Positions 17,945 through 26,723 of a DNA stretch of 64,000 nucleotides are shown piece by piece (position 1 is the first letter of the stretch; every line of letters begins with the position of its first letter). The DNA is taken from positions 213,296-277,295 of the forward strand of contig NZ_JALDAY010000016.1 in assembly GCF_022698165.1 (NCBI RefSeq), written 5' to 3'. The position numbers and the translations under genes are program-made. Origin of the DNA: Streptomyces cylindrosporus. Its GTDB lineage: Bacteria; Actinomycetota; Actinomycetes; Streptomycetales; Streptomycetaceae. Under the pieces are notes generated by a model. That model saw nothing but the letters and a program-made list of their open reading frames with translations. It made no database searches and was not told the origin of the DNA.

Positions 17945-19065
17945 GTGGAAATGAATCGGTAGCCGAGGAGATCATTGAGCTCGGTATCGAAGTGATCAAT
18001 CCCGGCGGACGTCCGGATGTGCTAGAAGACGCAGCGAAGGCATGGCGGAAGCTCCAATCGGACGTTGAAAGCCTCGTCAGGGATCTCGACAAAGAAGTCA
18101 AGAGGACCGTCGGACACACATGGCGCGGTGAGGCGGCTGATGCTTTCGAAAAACACTGGGAGGTGTTTTCGGCTGCGGTCCTTGATGCCACGGATGACTT
18201 CGACAAAGCCGCCAAGGGCCTTGACGATGCCGCGAAGAGTATTCGTGAGGTAAACGAAGAGATTCACGACATCTACATCGAGATCGGGATTTCCGTCGGA
18301 GTATCGGTGGGGATGTCATTTCTCACGCTGGGCGTCTCGGCGGCGGCCGGTACGGCACGGGTGACCATGTTGGTCACAAGGGCCATCGATGCTGCAGGAC
18401 GACTAGGGAAACTGCTGAGGATCATCGCGGAGTCTTTTCGTTGGCTATATAACTCCGGAAAGGCCGGAAAGCTCCTGGCCGACGGCATGCTGAACTGGGT
18501 CGGCGGCACCGCAGGTGGAATGGCCACGAGCCAACTCAGTGGCAAGGGGTGGGAACTTGAGACGAACATGGTTGGAGGTCTGACGGGCGCTACGGTCGGG
18601 ACCGTAGCGGGTAAGGCCGCGACCGCGCTCGGCGGTGGAGACATCATCAGTGGGATGGCTGGTGGCGCAGCTGGAGGGATGTCGGGAGACTATCTGGACT
18701 CCGTGCGTAAAGGCGAGGACTTCGACATCAGGCAAGGTCTCGTCACCGGTATCACTGGAGCCGCTTCTGGCGGGATCGGTGGTGGGGCGAGGGTCGTCGA
18801 CAGGGGCTTCGATGACATGGCCCGAGGTCTGAAGAACGACAATGATTTCGTCTACAGTGCGGATCGACCGGAGCACCAACAGGCCGGAATCGACGCTGGT
18901 TTCGGTGCCTCGACCCCAGTAGCGGGGGGAGTTTCTGCGAACACCGCCAAAGATGGTTTCGAGGGCGTGGACAAGAATGCGGGAGAGGCCCAGAAGGCTG
19001 CTGGCAGAGGCGTGACGGGGAACCACCAGTCGGCGACGGACCGGATTCGCGAGGATTTCGGCTAA
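17941..19065 (+). CDS. WXG-domain protein with hydrophobic Gly-rich C-terminal region
   Basis: In this 374-residue protein, residues 1-110 form a WXG-like helical hairpin with HTWRGEAADAF (W near residue 60). Two hydrophobic stretches follow (about 115-140 and 175-200), then a glycine-rich glycine-zipper-like region (GGLTGATVGTVAGKAATALG). It ends in REDFG, matching the D/E-F-G terminus of other locus proteins. It may be an exported membrane-inserting effector or effector carrier; no catalytic domain is seen. Translation is coupled to the genes on both sides (GTGA and TAATG overlaps). Confidence 0.78.
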   Translation: MSGNESVAEEIIELGIEVINPGGRPDVLEDAAKAWRKLQSDVESLVRDLDKEVKRTVGHTWRGEAADAFEKHWEVFSAAVLDATDDFDKAAKGLDDAAKSIREVNEEIHDIYIEIGISVGVSVGMSFLTLGVSAAAGTARVTMLVTRAIDAAGRLGKLLRIIAESFRWLYNSGKAGKLLADGMLNWVGGTAGGMATSQLSGKGWELETNMVGGLTGATVGTVAGKAATALGGGDIISGMAGGAAGGMSGDYLDSVRKGEDFDIRQGLVTGITGAASGGIGGGARVVDRGFDDMARGLKNDNDFVYSADRPEHQQAGIDAGFGASTPVAGGVSANTAKDGFEGVDKNAGEAQKAAGRGVTGNHQSATDRIREDFG

Positions 19066-20483
19066 TGCTTATGAGGAAACAGCCGGTTGGTGTCATTAAG
19101 ATTCGAGTGGTCGAGACACTGTGTGCAACCCTGGGTTTCCTGGTGGTAACGTCGGTTCCGGCTCTATGGCTGTTCAGTAGGGATCCCGAGTCGCGCAGGC
19201 AAGCGATCCTGGCCGCTTTGGGCTTCGCCATCGTCTGCGTGGTAGTGCTCGTTGTGTGCCAGCGTCGTGCCGGAGGTTGGCGACCATTCAGTGAGGTCGC
19301 CAGGGAAGAAACCTCCAAGCTGATTCAGGGGGATCGGCAAAGGGGTGGTGAATCCCCCGAGTTGCCGAGTACTTTGCCTTCCCGCCGGTGTCAGCAACAG
19401 CGTACCCTTTTTTGGGGTCTGAGCCTGTGCACGGCGATAATTGGTGTAGTCGCCCTGGCGGCAGGAACGCCTCAGCGATCAGCGTTGGTACAGCGCCTCC
19501 ATGATGCCGGCGCTGAATTCTCTTCGGTCCGGGTGGAAAAAGTGAGCGATGTGCGCCAACTGTCGCGTAGTGGCAAGGACCCCTATGTGGCAACGGTAGT
19601 CGTTCAACTTCCGGATGCAGCAGCGGGTGAGTTCGTATATGCGACCGTCAAAACGGAAACTTATGATCGCCTATACGCGGGTGATCAAGTGGAAGTCCTC
19701 TATGCGCCCACTCAACCGCGGTTGGGTGCCATTGCAGGAGATGAGCGCAAACTTGGTCCGGAACTCCGTGGGGAAACGATGCCCGCGTACCTTCGGTGGG
19801 GTTGCATCGTTTTGTGGGTGCTAGGTGCTTTGAGTGTGCTCAATGTTGTCTCGCGGAAACATGGATTTCGTGGTTTCTCTCGAATGGGCGATGGGGACAG
19901 GGCTGTCCGCGGTCGCTACGTGAGAATAGGGCAGTACCACCATGAGGGCGCTGGAGGGGAAGGTGAGCCGCGTAATGGAAAGTACCTTGAGATCCACACC
20001 GATGTTGGGCGTATTCCCTTTCTCGCGGACGTAGCGGATCACGGGTTGCCAGAGGACGTGCTGGGTCATGAAGTCTGGTTGTGTTGGGATGCGCGTCGAG
20101 GGTCACAGGGCGGGCGTTTCTCTGCGGAAAGGACGCCGGCGGCGCTCGTCTTCGATAGTGGTTGGGTGATTCACGGAATGCTTAATGTCACCAAGGCTGC
20201 GGCGTTCAAGGGAGCCGGCACCTCTTTTGAAAAGGCCATTCCCTCGGTGGAAGGGAGCCCGCCGCTGAGAGTCTTGGATCCCCGATCCAATTGGTTGCTG
20301 TCCATGTCGCCCTTGCTTTCGAGTCTCTGCGTCGTGGCTACTGTATGCGCTGCCCTGCTGGTGCTCGATCTCGATAACATGTGGCGCTGGGTGGTAGCCG
20401 TCGTCGGTCTGTTGTGCCTGATTGCGGCGGCCAACCCACATGTGAGTCTTGCGTCCGATTCGGTCAAGCTGGACTCTCAATAG
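19065..20483 (+). CDS. Polytopic membrane protein with DUF3592-like loop
   Basis: The 472-residue protein has about six hydrophobic spans: two near the N-terminus (around residues 12-65), one near 120-140, one near 245-265 and two at the C-terminus. The segment around residues 165-215 (YDRLYAGDQVEVLYAPTQP) resembles the outer loop of DUF3592 membrane proteins. The ATG overlaps the upstream stop (TAATG), so it is co-translated with the Gly-rich WXG protein and might protect against it or assist its export. That role is inference from context only. Confidence 0.75.
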   Translation: MLMRKQPVGVIKIRVVETLCATLGFLVVTSVPALWLFSRDPESRRQAILAALGFAIVCVVVLVVCQRRAGGWRPFSEVAREETSKLIQGDRQRGGESPELPSTLPSRRCQQQRTLFWGLSLCTAIIGVVALAAGTPQRSALVQRLHDAGAEFSSVRVEKVSDVRQLSRSGKDPYVATVVVQLPDAAAGEFVYATVKTETYDRLYAGDQVEVLYAPTQPRLGAIAGDERKLGPELRGETMPAYLRWGCIVLWVLGALSVLNVVSRKHGFRGFSRMGDGDRAVRGRYVRIGQYHHEGAGGEGEPRNGKYLEIHTDVGRIPFLADVADHGLPEDVLGHEVWLCWDARRGSQGGRFSAERTPAALVFDSGWVIHGMLNVTKAAAFKGAGTSFEKAIPSVEGSPPLRVLDPRSNWLLSMSPLLSSLCVVATVCAALLVLDLDNMWRWVVAVVGLLCLIAAANPHVSLASDSVKLDSQ

Positions 20484-20570
20484 AGCGATGTTGCTCAGAT
20501 CGGTGCACCGGGGGCGGGCCGTGCTGGGTTGGTCATGAATAGCGACTTCGGATGGGGACGGAGCCCGTTT

Positions 20571-21197
20571 ATGGATAATCCGCCGAGTGTTCCCGATATT
20601 ACGCAGGTGCTTAACCACAACCGCACGCTCTTGTATCGGCACATCGCTATGCGTCTTGTGCTTGCCATGACTCTTTTCGCAGTGCCGATCGCGATGCGTT
20701 CAGTTGGCTGGGACGCTGCCTTGCCCGCCTTGTGTGCTCCAGCGGCTCTGCTCGTGTTGATATACCTGGTCCTCCGGTTGCGTCACGGGTCGCGCCTCAA
20801 GGTGTGCGAGAAGGTGCTGCGCACCTACCCCCTGGAGTACCGCACCCGGGTGTCCAAGAAGGGCACCGAGTGGAAGTACCTCGGCGATGTGCACACCGTC
20901 CGCCTGTCGGTTCGAGGCCAGCACGGTGCGCCGTATCTGCGGGCGATCAATGCCTCGACGGTGCGCAGCTGGCCGAAGGGGGCTGAGGACGCTGGTGCAT
21001 GGTTCGCCGGTGACCTGGCCTTCGGCGGCGTCATGGTCGTACCAGGGAGCAATGACATGCTTTTCGTGCAGCCTGCGGATTGGGAGAAGTACGAGCAGGA
21101 GCGTGACCAGGCCGACCCGCAGCGCAAGGCCCGTGCTGAACAGGCCGGTATTTCCAAGCTGTTGGAGAAGGAGCCGCTGATCATGGTGCACGGATGA
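20571..21197 (+). CDS. Membrane protein of unknown function
   Basis: The 208-residue protein has two membrane spans near residues 25-65 and then a soluble domain with YRTRVSKKGTEWKYLGDVHT and AGDLAFGGVMVVPGSNDM. The domain looks like a small beta-rich cytosolic fold. The ATG at 20571 is preferred because GGAG lies 7 bases upstream; ATG at 20535 is an alternative with weak support. Its stop overlaps the next ATG (ATGATG at 21194-21199), so the two form a unit. The 5' part uses AT-richer codons than the 3' part. Confidence 0.65.
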   Translation: MDNPPSVPDITQVLNHNRTLLYRHIAMRLVLAMTLFAVPIAMRSVGWDAALPALCAPAALLVLIYLVLRLRHGSRLKVCEKVLRTYPLEYRTRVSKKGTEWKYLGDVHTVRLSVRGQHGAPYLRAINASTVRSWPKGAEDAGAWFAGDLAFGGVMVVPGSNDMLFVQPADWEKYEQERDQADPQRKARAEQAGISKLLEKEPLIMVHG

Positions 21198-21745
21198 TGC
21201 GTGTCTTGGGCAGGGTGTGTGGCGGCATCCTCGCTCTTGTTGTCGGCTTCTGGTTCGTTACCGCGACTGGCGACCTTGCCCTGGCCGCAGGTCTCTACGG
21301 CACCCCTGGGACGTACAAGGTGGACAGCTGCGTAGACACGAGCAACACCCGTAAGGACTCCGACTACGACTGTTACGGGGAGTTCACGCCGGACGGCGGT
21401 ACCGACAGCGATGCCGTCTCGGTGAAGCTCAAGGACACAGGGCACGATTACCCGGACGGCACTGAGTTCGACGCGCGACAGGGAATCGAGCCCGAGACCA
21501 TTCAGCGGGTCGGGTTCTGGGGTGTCGTCGGTGAGCTCTGGCAGGTCGGGATCTGTATGGCGGTTCTGGCGGGCCTTGGGTATCAAGCGGTCAAGCCACG
21601 CGGGCAGTCCCGGCGTCGGGAAGACCACCGCCGGGAGCCTTCGCGACGTCAGAAGGTGGCCGATCGGATCGGCTATGCCGTCGTAGTCGCGATCTCCGTG
21701 GGCATCCTGAGTTGGATTGCCATGGCCGCAGAGCCGACCCCGTAG
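21194..21745 (+). CDS. Cys-loop membrane protein (divergent locus family member)
   Basis: The 183-residue protein has three probable spans (N-terminal about residues 7-32, middle about 115-135, C-terminal about 157-177). The outer loop after span 1 reads GTYKVDSCVDTS...YDCYGEFTPDGG, two or three Cys in a beta-rich segment. The same layout (GxLTVxxC, then C-x-G-x-F/W) is seen in the proteins at 25027, 25688 and 44388, so I place it in that family, with lower similarity. It is coupled to the preceding gene by an ATGA overlap. Function unknown; a partner or immunity protein for exported substrates is possible. Confidence 0.7.
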   Translation: MMRVLGRVCGGILALVVGFWFVTATGDLALAAGLYGTPGTYKVDSCVDTSNTRKDSDYDCYGEFTPDGGTDSDAVSVKLKDTGHDYPDGTEFDARQGIEPETIQRVGFWGVVGELWQVGICMAVLAGLGYQAVKPRGQSRRREDHRREPSRRQKVADRIGYAVVVAISVGILSWIAMAAEPTP

Positions 21746-22004
21746 ATGCGGATGTGCTCTGCGACAGCGGGGGGGCGTCATCACCTGCGGACGCCAGTCA
21801 TATCATCGAGGGCTCGTAGAGGCCGCCTGATGGGGGACAGGTTCGGAGCTCGGCAGGAATTCGCCATGCCTTATGGGGCCTCGTAGGCGGATTTACCCAT
21901 GCCCATGTCGCGGTGCGCAGCGTGTCTGCTCCTTCCGCACCGCCCGGGCGCTCGCGTCCGGCTCCGTACCCTGTGCCGAAGACACGGATCCAGGAGGACT
22001 TCGG

Positions 22005-22706
22005 ATGAGCGTCGGCCAGTACGGCCCACCACAGCCCATCTTCGAGCCGCCTCTGTTCGGCGGCGGCTCCCATGTGCCGTTGATCGCGCCGTGGCTGCAG
22101 CCGCACGAGAGTCTGTTCGGGATCGTCGAGGTGAGGTTGAGCAGTGTGATCCGCCGCTCCCTGCCCCGCAAGCTGCGGGCCGGCAAGGAGTGGAGGGGTG
22201 CGCGGGGCGTGGTGGGGCGCGCCTTCGAAGGCGTCGTCTCGGTTGCGGAAGCCTTCGAGTTCTTCGACTTCGGCATCATCCGCAGGATCCGACGCATTGT
22301 GCGGGGAGCCGGTCTCAAGGGCGGATGGCAGAGCGTGGCCGGACAGTTCGTGATCGCTGTGCGCACCGGGCCCGACCCCTCAAGCAGCCGCTACGACAAC
22401 GAACGGGCGCTGATGGTCTTCACCGACCGCAGGATCGTGCTGATGTGCGCGGTTTCCATGCGGAACGAGAAGCCCCTGTTCGGCAAGCTGCCGCCAAGAA
22501 TGCAGGTGAGCAGAAGGGAGGCCCGGTGTCTGGGCGAGATCCCGCCGGGACAGCTCCGAGGTGTTGCCACGCGGCACAATTGGCTCTCGGGCCGGGTGGA
22601 CATCCACTTCGCCGACGGCTCCTTGGTTGCGCTCGAACTGTCAGAGAAGGATGCCCGGGCTCTGGAGGCGTTGAGTCAGGGCATCGTCCCACCACCACGG
22701 TCCTGA
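22005..22706 (+). CDS. Hypothetical cytosolic protein with PH-like C-terminal region
   Basis: The 233-residue protein has no signal or clear membrane span. The C-terminal half (ERALMVFTDRRIVLM, IPPGQLRGVATRHNW, VDIHFADGSLVALEL) has the strand pattern and TDRRIVL motif of bacterial PH-like domains. The ATG at 22005 follows AGGAGG at 7 bases, an excellent ribosome site. It stands alone, convergent with the minus-strand ESX-like cluster at 23042-24885. Confidence 0.65.
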   Translation: MSVGQYGPPQPIFEPPLFGGGSHVPLIAPWLQPHESLFGIVEVRLSSVIRRSLPRKLRAGKEWRGARGVVGRAFEGVVSVAEAFEFFDFGIIRRIRRIVRGAGLKGGWQSVAGQFVIAVRTGPDPSSSRYDNERALMVFTDRRIVLMCAVSMRNEKPLFGKLPPRMQVSRREARCLGEIPPGQLRGVATRHNWLSGRVDIHFADGSLVALELSEKDARALEALSQGIVPPPRS

Positions 22707-23041
22707 TCCTCGGAGCCGACGCGAACGTGGCCTTGGCGGGGGTCCGTTAGGCAGTGACGAGGTCGTCAGGGAGTCGGTTCCGCCAGCATGACAGCCCAGC
22801 TCAATATGCCCACGGGGACGGTGAAAGGCCTCGCGTTCTCCGGACAGGCATCTGACTGTCCATTTCACGCGGCGATTCGCAACTTCTTGTATTCGGCCGG
22901 GAGTTCGCAATCTGGGCATTCCTTGCCCAGTCTTGGCGGACCTGCGGCTCAGTACTGAACCGGCATGGGATCGCGGCCCATGTGCGACGTGCGCAGCGTG
23001 TTGACGCTTCGGTCGACCGGCACACCCGGGGGGGCAGCCGG
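22707..23041. other. Intergenic region between convergent genes
   Basis: No intact gene is seen. A short frame on the minus strand near 22880-22960 reads ECPDCELPAEYKKLRIAA and then stops; it has no start or ribosome site and could be a gene remnant. A 7-bp hairpin CTGGGCA/TGCCCAG at 22912-22930 could terminate either side. Confidence 0.4.
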
Positions 23042-23293
23042 TCAGGGATCGCACGTGCCCGACTGGCTCGCGCACTGCCAGTCGGAGAAACCGTCCTCGG
23101 GGTTGCGGACGGCATGATCGAAGCCGATGAGGTCTCGCACAAGGACGAAGGTGAGTGCGATGGCGGCAAGTCCTGCCAACGCAAGCGCGATCCGGAGTAC
23201 CGGCCTCAACACCCGGCGCTGGCCGGTCTCCTGCTCCGTCGTCCGGTCCCCGGCCCGTCGCGCCCCGCTGCTGGGAGAGTGCTGGCCCTTCAT
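23042..23293 (-). CDS. Small single-pass membrane protein paired with the 23290 ESX-type protein
   Basis: The 83-residue protein has a polar basic N-terminus, one membrane span (about residues 31-53, VLRIALALAGLAAIALTFVL) and a short outer tail with two Cys (WQCASQSGTC). The ATG at 23293 overlaps the stop of the upstream gene (ATGA); a GTG at 23299 has GAGGAG 8 bases before it and is an alternative. The tight coupling and membrane location fit an immunity or anchoring partner for the upstream candidate effector, by inference. Confidence 0.65.
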   Translation of the reverse strand: MKGQHSPSSGARRAGDRTTEQETGQRRVLRPVLRIALALAGLAAIALTFVLVRDLIGFDHAVRNPEDGFSDWQCASQSGTCDP

Positions 23294-24408
23294 GCGCACG
23301 ACGTGATCTCCTCGGAGGTGCCGCGGACATTGAAGTCCTGGGCCAGGCCCACGGTGTTGAGGTGGGCGATGTCGGCCTGCTCCATTTCCTGCCCGCCTCC
23401 GCCGACGTCGCTTCGGTGCTCGCTGGGGATGCCCCAGTCGTAGCGCTTCTGGACCTCGACCCGGTAGGTCACCTCGCCGTTGTGGACGTAACCCGTCAGC
23501 CGGTACTGGAAATGGTTGAGCGCGTAGTACCAATCCGCACTGCTGTGGCCGTCCTTGGGGTCGGGCGCGGTGCTCTGCCACGTGGTGGTGAAGGGGCCGT
23601 CCGGGCGGCCGTGGACGTCGTTGCGCAGGGTCCCGTCCACGTCCTTCTGGAAGGCCGGCACCTGGTCCATCAGCACCTGCGGATCGACCTCTACATCCGT
23701 GCCGCTGGCGTCCAGGTAGTGCTGGATCAGCCCGGCGGCGTTGGGATAGTCATAGTACGGACTGGCGAAGACCGCGCCGACGTTGTTGAGCTTGTTGCGG
23801 GTCTCGCGGTCCTTGGCGTCCGGTTCCGCGATGTTGAACCTGCGGTCCTCGCTCTCGAAGTTGTGGACCGTGCCGAAGGCGATCTTCAGTCGCTTGGCCA
23901 GCCACTCGTCGTCATCGGTCGCTTCGTCGAGCACCTTTCGCAGCCGCTTCTGCAGGGCTTCGGCGATGCGCTCGTGCTCTTCGTAGTTCTTGTGCACGTC
24001 CGGATCGTCGGGATCGTCGACGACGCACATCTCGACCTGACCGTCCGCGCTGATCGTCATGCCCTGTTCCAGTGCCTGCCGCTGGATCTCCTGGGCCTTG
24101 AGCTGGCGTTCCCGCAGATTCTTAGTCCCGCCGGTGCCCTTGGTGCCGTCGGCCTCCGTGTCGATGTAGTCCCGCAGCGCCCGGACCTCTTTGTCCAGGG
24201 CGTCGATGTCCATCTGGACGCGGTCGCAGAACTCCTGCGCCCGCTCACCGGCCTTGCCCTGCCAGTGGTCCTGGTGCAGCTTTCGGACCACTCCGTCGTG
24301 GAACTCCGTACGGGCGTCCTTGATCTTGCGGTGTATGGCGTTCCAGTCGTCGGCGAACGTCTCCAGCGCGTTGACGTCGAGCTCCATGAGCTGCTGGAAG
24401 GTGACCAC
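23290..24408 (-). CDS. WXG-type protein with unclassified C-terminal domain, candidate T7SS effector
   Basis: The 372-residue protein begins with a helical WXG domain of about 130 residues (HQDHWQGKAGERAQEF, W near residue 49). A charged linker follows, then a C-terminal domain of about 200 residues. The distinctive C-terminal motifs are SADWYYALNHFQYRLTGYV, RYDWG and HLNTVGLAQDFNVRGTS. I recall similar DWYY...R-Y-x-W...GLA-x-[ED]-F patterns at the ends of other actinobacterial WXG proteins but know no named family. GTG start follows GGAGG at 10 bases. It follows a small WXG-like gene by 18 bases and overlaps a membrane protein gene, like an effector module. Confidence 0.75.
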   Translation of the reverse strand: MVTFQQLMELDVNALETFADDWNAIHRKIKDARTEFHDGVVRKLHQDHWQGKAGERAQEFCDRVQMDIDALDKEVRALRDYIDTEADGTKGTGGTKNLRERQLKAQEIQRQALEQGMTISADGQVEMCVVDDPDDPDVHKNYEEHERIAEALQKRLRKVLDEATDDDEWLAKRLKIAFGTVHNFESEDRRFNIAEPDAKDRETRNKLNNVGAVFASPYYDYPNAAGLIQHYLDASGTDVEVDPQVLMDQVPAFQKDVDGTLRNDVHGRPDGPFTTTWQSTAPDPKDGHSSADWYYALNHFQYRLTGYVHNGEVTYRVEVQKRYDWGIPSEHRSDVGGGGQEMEQADIAHLNTVGLAQDFNVRGTSEEITSCA

Positions 24409-24426
24409 GATGCTGTTGCCTCCGGC

Positions 24427-24885
24427 TCAGCGGAACGGGTTCGGGGCGTGCCGGTCGGCGAACTGCGAGGCGGTCGCGACCTCGTTGCGGTCGTACGCGT
24501 CCGCACTGTCGCGGAAGTTCTGCGCGGCCTCGTCCAGGCGGTCCGTGACGACCTTGAGCAGGGCCTCCCAGCGGCGCTGCATGTCATCGATGCTGCCGAC
24601 GAAGGACCAACCGGCCGCCGCCTTCGCGAGATCGCCGTCGGCGTCCTCGGCCGCGCCCCTGGTCTTGCGGATGATCTCCGACGTGCTGTCGCAGACATCG
24701 GCCCTGTCCCGCAGGAAGGACGAGCTGACGCCGACGTCAGGGTCACCGCCCCACACCGGTGGCGCGGGCGGCGGAGGCGTGGGTGTCGGGCCCGGCGAGG
24801 GAGATGGCTCGGGCTGCGGCGCGGCGGTCGTGGCTGGTGCCGAGACCTGGGCATACGACAGCCGCGGATCGACCGGTTGACTCAT
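24427..24885 (-). CDS. ESX-like protein with Pro-rich N-terminus
   Basis: The 152-residue protein starts with a Pro/Ser/Thr-rich disordered segment (about residues 1-48) followed by a helical hairpin with GWSFVG in place of W-x-G. The Y-x3-E motif YDRNE follows the second helix. The ATG at 24885 has GGAGGAG 6 bases upstream, so the longer frame from 24921 is rejected. It is the first gene of a three-gene minus-strand unit and probably the chaperone-like partner of the next protein, as in LXG/WXG effector loci. Confidence 0.8.
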   Translation of the reverse strand: MSQPVDPRLSYAQVSAPATTAAPQPEPSPSPGPTPTPPPPAPPVWGGDPDVGVSSSFLRDRADVCDSTSEIIRKTRGAAEDADGDLAKAAAGWSFVGSIDDMQRRWEALLKVVTDRLDEAAQNFRDSADAYDRNEVATASQFADRHAPNPFR

Positions 24886-25026
24886 TTCCGACTCCTCCAG
24901 AACCGGTCTCCCGGCCCTCACCCCGTACGGAAGGAACGTTCTTGCTCAGCCTAGGCCAGTAGCGGATTGGCATGCCACCGACATCTCGCTGGTCCGCGTG
25001 TCGTGGCCCTACCGGTTACGCGAACC

Positions 25027-25638
25027 TCACGTGAAGAACACCACCAACAAGCTGATCACCAGCCCGATCACCCCCGTCACCCCCATCACATAGATCGTCC
25101 GCTGCAACCCCCGGCCAGCCGCCTCCCCCGCCCGCCGCACATCCGCCGGCCCGCCAAACGCGAACCCCGTGGCGACGAAGAACAGCCCCGCCCCCAGCGG
25201 CAGCAGCGCGCCGAAGCACCAAGCGGTGCCGAGGGCGATCGCGTGGGTCCAGCCCTGGTCCAACTGGTACGACGCGTCAGAGGACTTGCGGGCCTCCAGG
25301 ACATGGCCCCGCGTGTACAACGCGTCGCTCTTCAGCTCGGCGTTCAGGTCCTTCGTGCTGCCGTCCGTCGCGGTGAACGTGCCGTAGCACCAACGGGTCC
25401 TGGTCTTCTTGCGTGAGCTGCTCGACGAGGACGAGCGGTACTTGTAGGCGACCGTGCACGTCTCCACCGTCAGCTTGCCCGGTGTCGACGTCGCATAGCG
25501 GTACGGGCCCAGGAACGCTCCGAGGGCCAGCAGGACCAGGCCGGCCAGGATCAGGCCCGCGCCGATGAGGCGGCCGAGGCCCGGTTGGCCTTCCTGGGTC
25601 GCGGCGTCGGGCGCGGAGTTCCCCTGTACTTGTGTCAT
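25027..25638 (-). CDS. Cys-loop membrane protein
   Basis: The 203-residue protein has spans near residues 22-45, 130-155 and 177-202. The outer loop after span 1 contains GKLTVETCTVAYKYR, a Ser run with basic residues, then RWCYGTFTATDGS. Two Cys flank a beta hairpin and could form a disulfide. The protein resembles those at 25688 and 44388 across its length. ATG at 25638 follows GAGG at 7 bases. It is tandem with its paralogue 25688, 49 bases downstream of it. Confidence 0.78.
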   Translation of the reverse strand: MTQVQGNSAPDAATQEGQPGLGRLIGAGLILAGLVLLALGAFLGPYRYATSTPGKLTVETCTVAYKYRSSSSSSSRKKTRTRWCYGTFTATDGSTKDLNAELKSDALYTRGHVLEARKSSDASYQLDQGWTHAIALGTAWCFGALLPLGAGLFFVATGFAFGGPADVRRAGEAAGRGLQRTIYVMGVTGVIGLVISLLVVFFT

Positions 25639-25687
25639 CGATAAGCCTCGGAATTCTCCGGATTTCTGAATCGGTCGTCGGTTCGGT

Positions 25688-26269
25688 TCACAAGGCCAGC
25701 GCGCAGACCAGTGCCGCCAGCGCGCCCACCGCGAAGACGCCGCCCAGGAGCGGGCCGGTGATGTTCCGGGCCGGCAGGTTCTGCCAGGAAGTCGACAAGG
25801 CCGGGCCGCCGCGGGCACCGAAGCCGGTGAGGAGACAGAAGACGCCGAGTGCCGCCAAGGAGAGGCAGAACGCCAGGATCGCCGCGTCGTTTCCCGGGTC
25901 GCGGTCCTGAGGTTGTTCGAAGGTGTCGTCCACCCGTATCACCGGGATTTTCGAACCGGATTCGAAACGCGAGGACGTATCCACGGTCACGTCCTCGTAC
26001 GTGGCTCCGCCCTTTTCCGCTGTCCACGTCCCGGTGCAGCTGAACTTGAGTTCCGTGGTACGTCTGTGCGTGCCGTAGTGGGTCTTCGTGTGCGCTTCGC
26101 ATGAAGAAACGGTGAGAGTCCCGTCGGTGCCCTCGCCGGCGAGTTCGCTGCGCAGTTCGGGAACGGTCACGGCGGCGACCACCGCGGCTGCCAGGAGGAG
26201 TCCCGCGCCGACCAGCCTGCCCACCCACAGGCGCCCTGTACTGCCGTAACGTGCCTGTGTCGTCACCAC
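25688..26269 (-). CDS. Cys-loop membrane protein, paralogue of the 25027 protein
   Basis: The 193-residue protein has the same layout as its neighbour: an N-terminal span (about residues 15-38), an outer loop with GTLTVSSCEAHTKTHYG then LKFSCTGTWTAEKGG, and two C-terminal spans (about 130-150 and 170-192) with FCLLTGFGARGGPA between them. It starts with GTG at 26269 (next codon also GTG). It is divergent from the WXG gene at 26397, so the two may share a control region. Function unknown. Confidence 0.78.
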   Translation of the reverse strand: MVTTQARYGSTGRLWVGRLVGAGLLLAAAVVAAVTVPELRSELAGEGTDGTLTVSSCEAHTKTHYGTHRRTTELKFSCTGTWTAEKGGATYEDVTVDTSSRFESGSKIPVIRVDDTFEQPQDRDPGNDAAILAFCLSLAALGVFCLLTGFGARGGPALSTSWQNLPARNITGPLLGGVFAVGALAALVCALAL

Positions 26270-26396
26270 TGTTGGCCATCCCCCGGGAAACTTGACGATC
26301 TCTTGACTGACGGGTTCGCTGGGCTGTGCGCGAGGAGTCTAAGGTATCCGTCTGTCGTCCAATATGAACTGCAGCAAAGGGTCTCGGGGGAGAGCA

Positions 26397-26723
26397 ATGG
26401 AGTTCGGCACCTTTGACGTCGACACGACGGTGCTCCGTAAGCAGGGGCAGAACTTCGTCGATCTCGGGGGTGATTTCGCCAAAGCCTCCAAGGGACTTCA
26501 GGACACCCTCGAAGGGCTGGGAGAGCCCTGGGCGGACGCCGACTTCGGAGAGGTCTTCGGTCAGGTGTACACGCCGATTCGCGACGGAATCTTCACATCG
26601 ATGGACAGTCTCGCGAAAAGGCTTCAGCAGATCGGTTACGGCCTTCAGGACATGGCAGGCAACTACGACGCCTCGGACGCGTCGAACATGGGCCTGATGA
26701 ACGGCCTCTCCGGTCAGCTCTGA
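26397..26723 (+). CDS. WXG100-like protein
   Basis: The 108-residue helical hairpin protein is clearly related to the minus-strand protein at 46098-46496. Shared segments include QxFxxxGxDFAKAxKxLQ and IRDGIFTSMDSLAKRL / LRDGMYQSMGSLAERL. There is no canonical W-x-G; PWADADFGEVFG occupies the turn. A Y-x3-D export-type motif (YDASD) is near the C-terminus. ATG at 26397 is preceded by GGGGGAGAG. Its stop codon lies in the first unit of a 17-bp tandem repeat, and the CpnT-like gene 26821 follows. Confidence 0.82.
   Translation: MEFGTFDVDTTVLRKQGQNFVDLGGDFAKASKGLQDTLEGLGEPWADADFGEVFGQVYTPIRDGIFTSMDSLAKRLQQIGYGLQDMAGNYDASDASNMGLMNGLSGQL

Noticed and set aside
22870..22970. Short minus-strand frame with CPDC and AEYKKLRIAA
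   Set aside because: Only about two dozen codons between stops, with no start or ribosome site. It may be a gene remnant but cannot be called a gene.
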